Below are positions 16,139 to 24,135 of a DNA stretch of 64,000 nt, in pieces; position 1 is the stretch's first letter; the number at the start of each line of letters is the position of its first letter. Under the pieces are notes generated by a model that saw nothing but the letters and a program-made list of their open reading frames with translations, made no database searches and was not told the origin of the DNA. The stretch lies in NCBI GenBank assembly GCA_934254835.1, contig CAKQMI010000003.1, positions 19,147 through 83,146 on the forward strand, in the 5' to 3' direction. The stretch comes from an uncultured Clostridia bacterium (GTDB lineage Bacteria; Bacillota; Clostridia; Christensenellales; CAG-917). The translations under genes and the position numbers were made by a program.

Positions 16139-16500
16139 ATTAAAGACCTGCCTTAATCATTATTAAAAATACCCCCTGCCCGCAAGCAGGCAGGGGATTG
16201 CCTTTTATTGATAAAATTTTACGAAAAATGGTTTTTCGTCACCGTTTAGCCATTGAACTATGTATGTTCTCGGCAAAACGGCAAGATTTGGATGAGATTT
16301 TGACGTTTCTTGTGGCGTTCTGAAAATCCTCAATAACAGATTTCAGCATCGCGTTAATGTCAAAATTTACATTCATTAAGCGACGAGATTTAGATGAAGT
16401 TCTGACGTTTCTTTTAATGTTCCGAGTTTTCCAGTGTACTACCACGTACACGAAAACTCGGGTTCTTAAAAAAACTCAGAAATTCGCTAAATGTCGGCGA
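16139..16500 (-). other. pntA-pntB intercistronic region with hairpin and spaced repeat
   Basis: 362 nt, long for an operon. It holds a degenerate direct repeat at 16281-16329 and 16381-16432 (shared GATGAG/AAGTTCTGACGTTTCTT pattern, period about 100) and, close to pntB, a terminator-like hairpin. A 45-codon frame from an ATG near 16376 (MNVNFDINAML) has no ribosome site, so I do not call it a gene. Confidence 0.6.
16160..16196 (-). terminator. Terminator-like hairpin between pntA and pntB
   Basis: Perfect 8-bp GC-rich stem CCCCTGCC/GGCAGGGG (16173-16196) followed on the minus strand by GTATTTTTAA. Being inside the operon, it may attenuate pntB or trim the message rather than end transcription fully. 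Confidence 0.65.
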
Positions 16501-17667
16501 TTAAAGTCCCATCGCCTCGCGAGCGCCCTTATGCACAATCTCTCCATCAAGGGTGACAAGGATGCTTTGAACGATTTCGTCATTCATATCGAGTTTCACA
16601 CTGCCGTCTTTTGCGAGGAAGGCGAGCAGGTTGTAAATGTTGTATGCGAAGAGCCAAGTCGAGCTTGTGGGAAGTTGACCGGGGATATTCTTGATACCTT
16701 CGATGATGACGCCGTGTTTGATGTCGCGAATGCCGGGGCTGGTGATAGCGCAGTTTCCGCCTTGGTCGATGGAGATATCGATAATTGCGGAGCCGGGCTT
16801 CATGGAAGCGACCATTTCATCGGTGAGGAGCGTGGGAGCGAGTTGTCCTTGGAGGAGCGCGGAGCAGAAGATGATGTCGGCGTTTTTGACGGCGTCGGCA
16901 AGAGCTTCGCGTTCTTTTTCAAGCCATTCTTCGGGGAGGCGTTTTGCATATTCTACGACGCCTACGCGACGGACAGCGATTTCCTCGGGAACGCCGGTCG
17001 GAACGATTTTCGCGCCGAGAGACATTGCCTGTTCGTTTGCGGAAGGACGGATATCTGCAGAGTAAACTTTTGCGCCCAAGCCTTTTGCGGTTGCGACTGC
17101 ACGAAGACCTGCAACACCGGTACCGATGACGAGAACGTTGGCGGGTTGGATAACGCCGACTGCCGAACCGATCAAGGGCATAAATTTGGAAATATCGTTT
17201 GCGCCCATGAGCATGCCTTTGTAGCCTGCGCAGGTGCTCATCGAGGACAAAGCATCCATGGATTGTGCGCGAGAAATACGGGGTACACCGTCAAGGGTAA
17301 GACCGATTACGCCTGCCGCCGCCATATCTTTGACCATTTGGTGGTTGACGGGAGATGCGGGGTGAATGAACGTAATGAGGTATTGACCTTTGTGCATCAT
17401 TGCGATTTCGTGTTTGCCTTTTTCTTCGTTGAAGAGAGGCTCTTTAACTTTCAAAATAACGTCGGATTTTGCAAAAATTTCTTCGCAATCTTCCAAAATG
17501 GTTGCGCCCGCGGCAAGATAATCTTTGTCGTGATAGTGCGAGCCTTCGCCTGCTCCTTTTTCGAAAAGAACGGTCATACCGGAGTCGACCATCTTTTTAA
17601 CGGTGTCGGGAATTGCTGCAACACGAGCTTCGTCGTGCATAATTTCCTTGGGGATACCAACTATCAT
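16501..17667 (-). CDS. pntA: NAD(P) transhydrogenase subunit alpha, domain I (PntAA)
   Basis: A 388-residue soluble NAD(H)-binding subunit, related to alanine dehydrogenase. It shows MIVGIPKEIMHDEARVAAIP at the start, the substrate-side motif SMSTCAGYKGMLMGA, and the Rossmann fingerprint NVLVIGTGVAGLRAVATAKG (about residues 174-193). The RQD-loop-like IDISIDQGGNC follows (about 297-307). The membrane helices of the E. coli alpha subunit are absent; they are fused to PntB here, so the enzyme is a two-gene version. AAGGAG precedes the ATG. It lies 63 nt after an Lrp-type regulator on the same strand, which may control it. Confidence 0.96.
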   Translation of the reverse strand: MIVGIPKEIMHDEARVAAIPDTVKKMVDSGMTVLFEKGAGEGSHYHDKDYLAAGATILEDCEEIFAKSDVILKVKEPLFNEEKGKHEIAMMHKGQYLITFIHPASPVNHQMVKDMAAAGVIGLTLDGVPRISRAQSMDALSSMSTCAGYKGMLMGANDISKFMPLIGSAVGVIQPANVLVIGTGVAGLRAVATAKGLGAKVYSADIRPSANEQAMSLGAKIVPTGVPEEIAVRRVGVVEYAKRLPEEWLEKEREALADAVKNADIIFCSALLQGQLAPTLLTDEMVASMKPGSAIIDISIDQGGNCAITSPGIRDIKHGVIIEGIKNIPGQLPTSSTWLFAYNIYNLLAFLAKDGSVKLDMNDEIVQSILVTLDGEIVHKGAREAMGL

Positions 17668-17730
17668 AATTATTACTCCTTATTTAGGCTTGCGCCCTTT
17701 TTTTTATAATTTTGCGCAGATGCGCATATT

Positions 17731-18192
17731 TTACTTTTCTTTTTTCGCCTTGACGGGGATGTTGTAGTCGTTTTTCGGACTGCTGAGCACAATGCTGGTT
17801 TGCGTCTTTGAAACGCCCGGAATGCTCTTTATCTCGTTCAGGACGTTTTCGAGAGTCCTCGTGTTGTCGGTGACGACCTTCAAGAAGTAGTCGAACTCGC
17901 CTGCGATATACAAACATTCGGCAATGTGGTGATTGCTCTTGACCGCAGTCACGAAGCCGTCGTTGAACTTCGGGTGGTCGATTGCGACGCTTATCAGCGC
18001 GGTGACGTCTTTTCCGAGTTTTTCGGGGACGATAATCGCGGTGTAACCCTTGATAACCCCTGCGCTTTCAAGCTTTTTTATGCGTTCGATAACAGTGGAC
18101 GTGGACAATTTCACCTTCTCGGCGATTTCGGACGAATTCGCTCTGGCGTTTTTCATAAGACACTGCAAAATTTTTACGTCTGTATTATCCAC
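17731..18192 (-). CDS. Lrp/AsnC family transcriptional regulator
   Basis: 153 residues, starting at a GTG (18192) with AAAGGAG six nt upstream. The earlier in-frame ATG at 18216 has no ribosome site. The N-terminal helix-turn-helix is DVKILQCLMKNARANSSEIA followed by KLSTSTVIERIKKLESAGVI. The C-terminal alpha/beta RAM domain binds small effectors, often amino acids (YIAGEFDYFLKVVTDNTRTL). It is immediately upstream of pntA on the same strand, so control of transhydrogenase by an amino-acid or redox-linked effector is likely but inferred. Family proteins act as dimers or octamers on DNA. Confidence 0.93.
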   Translation of the reverse strand: MDNTDVKILQCLMKNARANSSEIAEKVKLSTSTVIERIKKLESAGVIKGYTAIIVPEKLGKDVTALISVAIDHPKFNDGFVTAVKSNHHIAECLYIAGEFDYFLKVVTDNTRTLENVLNEIKSIPGVSKTQTSIVLSSPKNDYNIPVKAKKEK

Positions 18193-18366
18193 AAAACACT
18201 CCTTTCCTCTCACCATTTGATTTTAACATACGTTAAATGCGGTGTAAACGATATTATTCATTTTTTTCCGAATTTTTTACGGAAAAGCGTTCTTGTAACA
18301 AAATTTTTTTCGGAAATGGGCAAAGATAACAAAAAATTTCAATATCGGTCAAAATTTTACAATTGT

Positions 18367-18439
18367 AAAAAACGACGCCGAGATTTTTCACTCGACGTCG
18401 CCTGACTTTCGGTTCGAAAAAACGGCTGTTTCCAGCCGT
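18367..18439 (-). terminator. Two tandem terminators after the PI-PLC-like gene
   Basis: First, ACGGCTG/CAGCCGT (18422-18439) with a minus-strand T run. Second, CGACGCCGAG/CTCGACGTCG (18373-18400, one mismatch) with six T. Both serve the minus-strand gene ending at 18449 and shield the Lrp gene downstream. Confidence 0.8.
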
Positions 18440-18448
18440 CTTATTTCG

Positions 18449-19657
18449 TTATTTTCCGCGCAAAGTCACGGTTTTGTCCTTTTCGTACAGGACGGCGTAA
18501 TAGGTGTCCGTCCACTTGCCCTTCGTAGGGTATTCCATTATTCTTTCCTTGACGTGCGGGGTGTAGTCGGTGCTTAAAATATTCGCGCCCGATTCGATGC
18601 CGTTTTTGTACCAGTGTTCTTTGACGACGGCGTATTTGTCAAGCCTTGTCCTGACCATAAAGTTGTCGCGGTTTATCGCTTGCGCGATACTGTCTTTTGC
18701 TTTCGTCGGATCGTTCAAAATCGTCGTGAACGCGAAACGGGAATAAGCCTTGCCTTTTTTCAGGACGGTCGTGTATTCGAGGGCGATATTCATCGCGCTT
18801 TTTTGCATATCGGGATCGCGGTTCATATACGTTTCCAAGCTGTCTTTTTCGTGCAGAAGGAAGATGATTTTGCCCTTCAAACTTTCGACGGTGGGATAAG
18901 CGTTGTTTTTGCGGAATTCGTCAAAGTCCTTTACGCCCGCCGTGTCCAAAAGTTTTTTGGGCGTCACGAGTTTGTCCCCAAACGCCGAAAAGAGCATTTC
19001 GTCGAACTTTTCAAACGCTTCGAGGTCGAAGTTTTTCCCGCCTTTCGGCTCGACAAGCACGATAATCGGCAGAGCGTCGGGGTTTCTGTCCATCCACATT
19101 CTGATTTCTTTAAGACCTTTGTCGAAATTTATCATGGTGCTGTTGGTTTCCAACAAGTCGCCGTGCAGACACTCTATTTTGAAGCCGTCGTCGGTTTTTA
19201 TCTTGTTGGCGTCCAACTCGATACTGCGGATACCGCAATTCAACTGCTCGGTTATCGTATCGAAGATATAGTCAAACTTTTTGCCCATAATCGCGCCGAA
19301 CGGACCGTGATAAAAAAACTTCGTTTCGGGAGTAAGCCCCGTCTTATAACTGTTGTGCGAGGCAATGTATCTGATTTCGTTGAGCTTTGCGCCGTAGACT
19401 TCGGACAGCGTCGTGCGCGTCAAAAAATCCTCTTCGTTCACCCTTGAAAAGTTTGCGTCGTTTTTATAGCACTGTTCGAGATAGGCAACGTATTCTTCCT
19501 GCCAGTTTATCCAGACCTCTTTTGCGTCCTTTGCCGACACCGTCGCCGAGATGAACCCGGCCAGCGCAACAAGGAACCACGCCGAAAACGCCCAAATAAA
19601 TATAACGAGCGCCCACTTTCCGCCCTTGGACATCGGTTTTCTTGCTTTTTTCGTCAT
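18449..19657 (-). CDS. Membrane-anchored PI-PLC-like phosphodiesterase (Ca2+-dependent PI-PLC family)
   Basis: 402 residues. A positively charged N-terminus and one hydrophobic helix (about 14-37, WALVIFIWAFSAWFLVALAG) suggest a membrane anchor with the rest outside. The catalytic half begins IRYIASHNSYKTGL (about 95-108), with the first catalytic-type His, then GIRSIELDANKI and IECLHGDL with the second His. These match the X-domain pattern of the Ca2+-dependent PI-PLC family. LPIIVLVEPKGGKNFDLEAF continues the barrel. The ribosome site is AGGGTGAT. The substrate is unknown: phosphoinositides are not expected in bacteria, so a host lipid or a glycerophosphodiester is possible. Confidence 0.82.
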   Translation of the reverse strand: MTKKARKPMSKGGKWALVIFIWAFSAWFLVALAGFISATVSAKDAKEVWINWQEEYVAYLEQCYKNDANFSRVNEEDFLTRTTLSEVYGAKLNEIRYIASHNSYKTGLTPETKFFYHGPFGAIMGKKFDYIFDTITEQLNCGIRSIELDANKIKTDDGFKIECLHGDLLETNSTMINFDKGLKEIRMWMDRNPDALPIIVLVEPKGGKNFDLEAFEKFDEMLFSAFGDKLVTPKKLLDTAGVKDFDEFRKNNAYPTVESLKGKIIFLLHEKDSLETYMNRDPDMQKSAMNIALEYTTVLKKGKAYSRFAFTTILNDPTKAKDSIAQAINRDNFMVRTRLDKYAVVKEHWYKNGIESGANILSTDYTPHVKERIMEYPTKGKWTDTYYAVLYEKDKTVTLRGK

Positions 19658-19768
19658 AATATCACCCTTAATATTGATATATAAAATATACCATAATAAA
19701 AGGTGGTTTGTAAACCCGTATTCGGTGCAAAAAAAATGATGTATGCAAAAAAAATTTATTTCAAACTA

Positions 19769-19826
19769 TTGACATTCGCGATTTTTGTGATATGATATAT
19801 ATCGTCAGGCGATATACATAAGGAGG
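19769..19826 (+). promoter_or_regulatory. PadR gene promoter with palindromic operator
   Basis: TTGACA (19769-19774), 16-nt spacer and TATGAT (19791-19796). Overlapping the start site is the palindrome TATATCG-tcagg-CGATATA (19798-19816), then AGGAGG at 19821-19826. The dyad position fits autorepression by the PadR protein encoded next. Confidence 0.75.
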
Positions 19827-19837
19827 CGAAATATAAA

Positions 19838-20173
19838 ATGGCTATTAGCGCGGATATGCTACGCGGTCACACCGAAACGATAATTCTTGCAAGGCTCATT
19901 GACGGCGACAGCTACGGCTATGAAATAAGCAAGTCTATCGAGGAGTTGAGCCGTGGGGAACTTATCCTCAAAGACGCCACTCTCTACACCGCTTTCCGCC
20001 GTATGGAACACGACGGATTTATCGAAAGTTACTGGGGCGAAAGCGATGCGGGCGCAAGACGCAGATATTACCGCATCACGAAAAAAGGTCGCTCATTTTA
20101 CGAATTCAACAAAAACAATTGGTTCGACGCCATAGAAATAATGAAAGATTTAATTAACGGAGGAAACAAATAA
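19838..20173 (+). CDS. PadR family transcriptional regulator
   Basis: 111 residues: a winged helix typical of short PadR proteins. Visible segments are ETIILARLIDGDSYGYEISK, ELILKDATLYTAFRRMEHDG (recognition helix and turn) and ARRRYYRITKKGRSFYE (wing). AGGAGG lies upstream at ideal distance. The stop overlaps the ATG region of the next gene, so the pair is co-translated. PadR proteins of this type repress operons with a membrane protein and respond to cell-envelope drugs or phenolic compounds. Here the partner is the 20173-21021 membrane protein. Confidence 0.95.
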   Translation: MAISADMLRGHTETIILARLIDGDSYGYEISKSIEELSRGELILKDATLYTAFRRMEHDGFIESYWGESDAGARRRYYRITKKGRSFYEFNKNNWFDAIEIMKDLINGGNK

Positions 20174-21021
20174 TGTTAATCGACCGCTTCAAAAAGTATC
20201 TCGAACAACAATTCCGCGCTATCTCCCCCACCAAAGAGGCGATGGAGTACCGCGAAGAAGTCTTGCAAAACCTGCTCGACCGCGCGCAAGAGTACAAAAT
20301 AAAAGGCATGACCGACGAAGACGCCATCTACGACTTGTGCATCGACAGCCTTGGCAAGTTCAAAGATACGCTTGTCGATTTTGAAAACAGGCTCGACAAC
20401 GTCAAGCGCGCAGTGCCCCGCATCGGAGCAAGAGTTCTTACGGGCATCGCAATCGCGCTTTTCGTGATTATCGGGTATCTGTCGGTCAGTTTCGCAACCC
20501 GCGCTTGGGACAAAACTTGGCTTATTCTCGTCGGCGGTGCGTTTATGGGCATTACCGCGGGCGCGATTTTCGGCATCATCGTCTTTGCAAAAAAGAAAAG
20601 ACGCCTTGCCGTGCGCGGACTGTCCCACATTATTCTTGCGCTTGCGTTCACCTTTATTTTCTTGATTTTGCAAATCCTCGTGCGCTTCCAATACAGCTGG
20701 ATGACATTCCTCGTAATGGTCGTTGCAATGCTCATCACCGACACGGCGGAGGCGTATTCCTACGGCAGTAAAACCCGTCTTATCGACCTTTTGGCAACGG
20801 TTGAAGTGACGGCGGTTATGATGTACGTAATGCTGGGCGTGACGCACGTTATCAAGTGGAACCCGTGGTGGCTGTTGCCTGTCGGAGCCGCTCTTGTCGA
20901 CGTGATTATCCTCATCGTATCCCTTCTTAGATATTCCAAGAAAAAGGAAAAAGCCATTGCCGAAAAGAAGGCGCGTATCGACGAAGCGTACTACACTATG
21001 TGGAACGACGAAAATAAATAA
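20173..21021 (+). CDS. PadR-linked membrane protein (DUF1700/permease-prefix-like)
   Basis: 282 residues. Residues 1-80 form a helical cytoplasmic domain (AMEYREEVLQNLLDRAQEYK, GMTDEDAIYDLCIDSLG), the type found next to PadR genes in Firmicutes. Six or so hydrophobic helices follow between about 90 and 255. The C-terminus is Lys-rich and charged (KKKEKAIAEKKARIDEAYY). The family pairs with PadR regulators in many Clostridia and is thought to be part of an envelope stress or drug response; no enzyme motif is seen. The start follows GGAGGAAACAAATA directly at the end of padR. Confidence 0.75.
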   Translation: MLIDRFKKYLEQQFRAISPTKEAMEYREEVLQNLLDRAQEYKIKGMTDEDAIYDLCIDSLGKFKDTLVDFENRLDNVKRAVPRIGARVLTGIAIALFVIIGYLSVSFATRAWDKTWLILVGGAFMGITAGAIFGIIVFAKKKRRLAVRGLSHIILALAFTFIFLILQILVRFQYSWMTFLVMVVAMLITDTAEAYSYGSKTRLIDLLATVEVTAVMMYVMLGVTHVIKWNPWWLLPVGAALVDVIILIVSLLRYSKKKEKAIAEKKARIDEAYYTMWNDENK

Positions 21022-21072
21022 CACACACTTTATCTCGTAAAAACATTACGATAAACCCTTTATTTTGATATT

Positions 21073-22359
21073 ATGAGCAAAACTATAAAAGCCGAAATGT
21101 GGGATAAGATGCAATATCTTTTCCGCAACTATTACGACCGTATGGTGCACGCGACGCTCACCTTCGACGGGCTTTTGGACGAAAACGTTCTCAGAAACGT
21201 GCTGGTCATCATGTGCGAAAAAGCACCCGTCCTGCACAGCAGTTTTCACGAAAACCCCGTCAACCCTTACTGGAAGGTCGAGCCTTACGTCGTCGATGAT
21301 ATTCTGACGGTCAAGGACAGCGACGATCCCGAAAAGGAAGCCTACGATTTCTTGTGCCAAAGCATACCCGTCACGTCAAACGTGCAGTTTAAGGTGCTGG
21401 TTTTGAACAAGGACGGCAAATCGACTTTTTCGATGATAGTCAACCACATGTGCTTCGACGGCGGAGATTTCAAGTACTTTTTGAAAAAGCTTGCAAAAAA
21501 CTACAACGCTTTTTTGAACGGCGAAAACCCCACCGACTTAAAACAAGGCACAAGAAGCGCGGAACAAGTTTATACCAAACTTGACGCGCCCGACAAAAAA
21601 GTCGCCAAAGGTCTTTACAAAAACATCAGCGCAGTGAAAGATAAGCACGTCTTCCCGCTGACCGAGCCTCGCCCCGACGACTATACGATGATAAATATCC
21701 GAAAAATCGACAGGGACACTTTCGTCAAGATGAAGGACACCGGCAAACGCTTGGGCGTCACCGTCAACGACGTACTGCTTGCCGTTTACGTCCGCGCACT
21801 TTACGACATATCGAATATGCGCCCCGACGAAACGCTGTCAATCCCCTGCATGGTCGATTTGCGCCGTCATATCGAAGGCGGTGAGGACGCCGGCGGTCTT
21901 GCCAACCACACGGGATTTATGCTCTGCACGGTGCACGACAAAGGCGAAACCATCAACGACACCCTCATCAACGTCATGCGCTCCACAAAAAAGAGCAAGC
22001 GCGACAAATATATGGGACTTTACAGCCTTCCTCTTTTGAAGCTCGCCTATACGATTTTGCCGTTTTCGATTTCGGAATTCGCCATAAAACTTGGCTACGA
22101 CAACCCGCTTATCGGCATGAGCAACATCGGACTTTTGCCCGTGGACAAGCTGACTTTCGGCGGTGCGAAACCCATCGACGGCTTTATGACGGGCGCGGTG
22201 AAGTACAAGCCGTTTATGCAACTTGCCCTGACAACTTTGAACGACGCCGTCACGATGACGATTGCGATACGCGGAAACAACGACGACAAGGTCATCGTCC
22301 AAAAGTTTTTTGACCTGATCGTCGCAAATATCAACGACTTTATCAAAATCAACGAATAG
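21073..22359 (+). CDS. Condensation-domain-like CoA-dependent acyltransferase
   Basis: 428 residues with the HxxxD active motif in MIVNHMCFDGGDF (His125, Asp129), as in condensation domains, alcohol acetyltransferases and PapA-like enzymes. The second half carries NVPL-like GVTVNDVLLAVYVRALY and the DFGWG-region equivalent around IGMSNIGLLPVD. No carrier-protein or adenylation domain is nearby, so it is not part of a visible NRPS. A free-standing role in acylating a lipid or small alcohol is more likely. The ribosome site is weak (TTTTGATATT). The gene ends at a strong bidirectional terminator shared with mrp. Confidence 0.8.
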   Translation: MSKTIKAEMWDKMQYLFRNYYDRMVHATLTFDGLLDENVLRNVLVIMCEKAPVLHSSFHENPVNPYWKVEPYVVDDILTVKDSDDPEKEAYDFLCQSIPVTSNVQFKVLVLNKDGKSTFSMIVNHMCFDGGDFKYFLKKLAKNYNAFLNGENPTDLKQGTRSAEQVYTKLDAPDKKVAKGLYKNISAVKDKHVFPLTEPRPDDYTMINIRKIDRDTFVKMKDTGKRLGVTVNDVLLAVYVRALYDISNMRPDETLSIPCMVDLRRHIEGGEDAGGLANHTGFMLCTVHDKGETINDTLINVMRSTKKSKRDKYMGLYSLPLLKLAYTILPFSISEFAIKLGYDNPLIGMSNIGLLPVDKLTFGGAKPIDGFMTGAVKYKPFMQLALTTLNDAVTMTIAIRGNNDDKVIVQKFFDLIVANINDFIKINE

Positions 22360-22376
22360 ATTCCCTCCAATCAAAA

Positions 22377-22400
22377 ACCGCCCGAAAATTCGGGCGGTTT
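22377..22400. terminator. Bidirectional terminator between acyltransferase and mrp genes
   Basis: Stem ACCGCCCG/CGGGCGGT (22377-22398), flanked by A on the left and T on the right. It works for both convergent genes. Confidence 0.9.
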
Positions 22401-22417
22401 TGCTTTTCTTCGATTGC

Positions 22418-23245
22418 TTATTTTTCCAGACGTTTTATCGCTTCGAGCGCACTGTCAAGATAGTTTGCGTCCAGCGTTTCGATTTCCCCTTCGTCGCAGG
22501 CTTTTGCGATTTCCTTGTCGAACGGGATACGTCCCAAAACTTTGAGGTCGAACTCGGTCGCGACTTCGTCAACCTTACTTTCGCTGAAAATCGAAAACTC
22601 CTTTCCGCAGTCGGGGCACTTGACGTAACTCATATTTTCAACGACGCCAAGCACGGGAATATTCATCATATTCGCCATCTTCACGGCTTTGCCGACAATC
22701 ATCGACACAAGTTCTTGCGGACTTGTCACGACGATAATTCCGTCAACGTTGAGGCTTTGGAAAACGGTGAGAGGCACGTCGCCCGTTCCGGGAGGCATAT
22801 CGACGTACATAAAGTCTACCTCGCCCCACACGCAGTCCGTCCAGAACTGCTTGACCATGCCCGCAATCACGGGACCACGCCAAATTACGGGATCGTTGTC
22901 GCGCTCCAACAAAAGGTTTGCCGACATAATCTCGATTCCGCCCTTTGACTTTTCGGGATAGAAAAATTTGCCGTCGCTGTCAACGGGACCTTTCACGTTG
23001 AACATGCGCGGAATTGACGGGCCGGTGATATCAGCGTCCAAAATCGCCGTCTTAAACCCTTGTTTTGCCGTCAAAGACGCAATAAGCCCCGTTACCAACG
23101 ATTTGCCTACACCGCCTTTTCCCGACACGATACCGATGACGTGCTTGACCTTTGACAGTTCGTTGACGGCAACGGTAAAATCTGTTTTTTCATTGCAATT
23201 CCCACGGCTTTCGCAAGAACCGCAATCGTGCGTACATTCGCTCAT
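22418..23245 (-). CDS. mrp: Mrp/NBP35 family Fe-S cluster carrier ATPase
   Basis: 275 residues. An N-terminal Cys cluster (CTHDCGSCESRGNC) resembles the Fe-S site of NBP35-like members. The deviant Walker A is VSGKGGVGKSLVTGLIA (about 41-57). DADITGPSIPRMF and VDMPPGTGDVPLTVFQ follow, both family signatures. A CxxC pair, VKCPDCGKEF (about 208-217), binds the bridging cluster in the dimer. It would load Fe-S clusters into target proteins. It ends at the shared terminator. Four bases separate its start from the disrupted phosphatase gene, which was probably co-transcribed. Confidence 0.95.
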   Translation of the reverse strand: MSECTHDCGSCESRGNCNEKTDFTVAVNELSKVKHVIGIVSGKGGVGKSLVTGLIASLTAKQGFKTAILDADITGPSIPRMFNVKGPVDSDGKFFYPEKSKGGIEIMSANLLLERDNDPVIWRGPVIAGMVKQFWTDCVWGEVDFMYVDMPPGTGDVPLTVFQSLNVDGIIVVTSPQELVSMIVGKAVKMANMMNIPVLGVVENMSYVKCPDCGKEFSIFSESKVDEVATEFDLKVLGRIPFDKEIAKACDEGEIETLDANYLDSALEAIKRLEK

Positions 23246-23249
23246 AATC

Positions 23250-23996
23250 TCACTTCCTGTTTTCTATATTATTTATTAAAAAGTCTATTCCCCTTTTTAA
23301 GTCGTTGTAAGTTGCGTCAAAATCCCCCGTGTAGTACGGATCGGCAACGTCGCGCGTTTCGCCCGAAAACTCCAAAAACTTTTTTACCTTGTTCCCTTTA
23401 TCGGGCGCGAAAAGCCTTTTCAGATATGCGACGTTTTGGTCGTCCATGCCAACCGTGAATAATACAAACTGTTAGAAATCGCCGATATTTCCGTGCTTTT
23501 CGGCAATTACTCACTTGTAGTACAAAAAGTACAACTGCGTTCGTCTTTTCCAAAAATCATCGAAACTCTCGACGGTTTGGTCTAAGGAGTATTGCCCCCG
23601 CGTTTTTAGACGAAAACAAGGCACGCGAGCGGGTTAATACTGTATGTATAAGCCGTGAGCGCAACGAAGTTTTAGTCAAAAACACGGAGCAAGACCATAG
23701 TTCGTATTATTCACGGTTGGCATACCAAGAAACAAATCGTACTTTTCATAGTCGGATTTTTTGACGGGCTTTGAATAATGCGGATAAGTCGAGACGCCAT
23801 GCTCGTGCAGTTTTTCAAGGGCTTTCGGATAAGTCGGATTACCCTCTTCAAAGGAGCAAGTCGCCGAGGAATCGATTGTATATTTGCCACTCAATCCCCT
23901 TTTTTGCAAGGCGTCGTTCATCATAAATTCCGCCATTGCGCTTCGACAAATATTCCCAAGACATACAAACATTATTTTCATGACATCGGCTAGCAT
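23250..23996 (-). pseudogene. Low-molecular-weight protein-tyrosine phosphatase, split by a MITE
   Basis: The N-terminal part (MKIMFVCLGNICRSAMAEF to KYDLFLGM) and C-terminal part (MDDQNVAYLKRLF to NNIENRK) are both clean but separated by the element at 23448-23723. Removing it with one AT rejoins GGT-ATG-GAC and restores a protein of about 151-156 residues. This has the P-loop CLGNICRS and the catalytic Asp in DVADPYYTGDF. No other damage is visible, so the insertion looks recent. As it stands the first part runs into stops inside the element. The start may be the ATG at 23996 (7 nt after the -10) or 23981. Confidence 0.93.
23448..23721. mobile_element. MITE copy 1 (274 bp, inside the phosphatase gene)
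   Basis: Ends are GCCAACCGTGAATAATAC and its inverse, about 23 bp with one mismatch, flanked by AT (23446-23447 and 23722-23723). It contains an internal inverted repeat near CCCCGCGTTTTT / AAAAACACGG and no transposase gene. It is close to copy 2 (54761-55033) along its entire length. Confidence 0.92.
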
Positions 23997-24003
23997 AAGT
24001 AAA

Positions 24004-24032
24004 ATGATAACACTTTCGATATGCAAAGTCAA
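24004..24032 (-). promoter_or_regulatory. Promoter of the phosphatase gene, possibly leaderless
   Basis: TTGACT (24027-24032), 17-nt spacer, TATCAT (24004-24009). Only seven bases separate the -10 from the ATG at 23996, so transcription would start at or next to the start codon. Confidence 0.65.
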
Positions 24033-24135
24033 CGGAGTAAGGTTGGAAGTATCGTTTCTTTTCTTTATTTTCGGTTTTTTGAAAAATTCCGCAAAAAAGC
24101 CCGCAACCGCGGGCTTCCTGATTTGAATTTTCTGC

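Noticed and set aside
16239..16451. 70-codon frame between pntA and pntB
   Set aside because: It starts at GTG without a ribosome site, and the protein similarity within it comes from the spaced DNA repeat.
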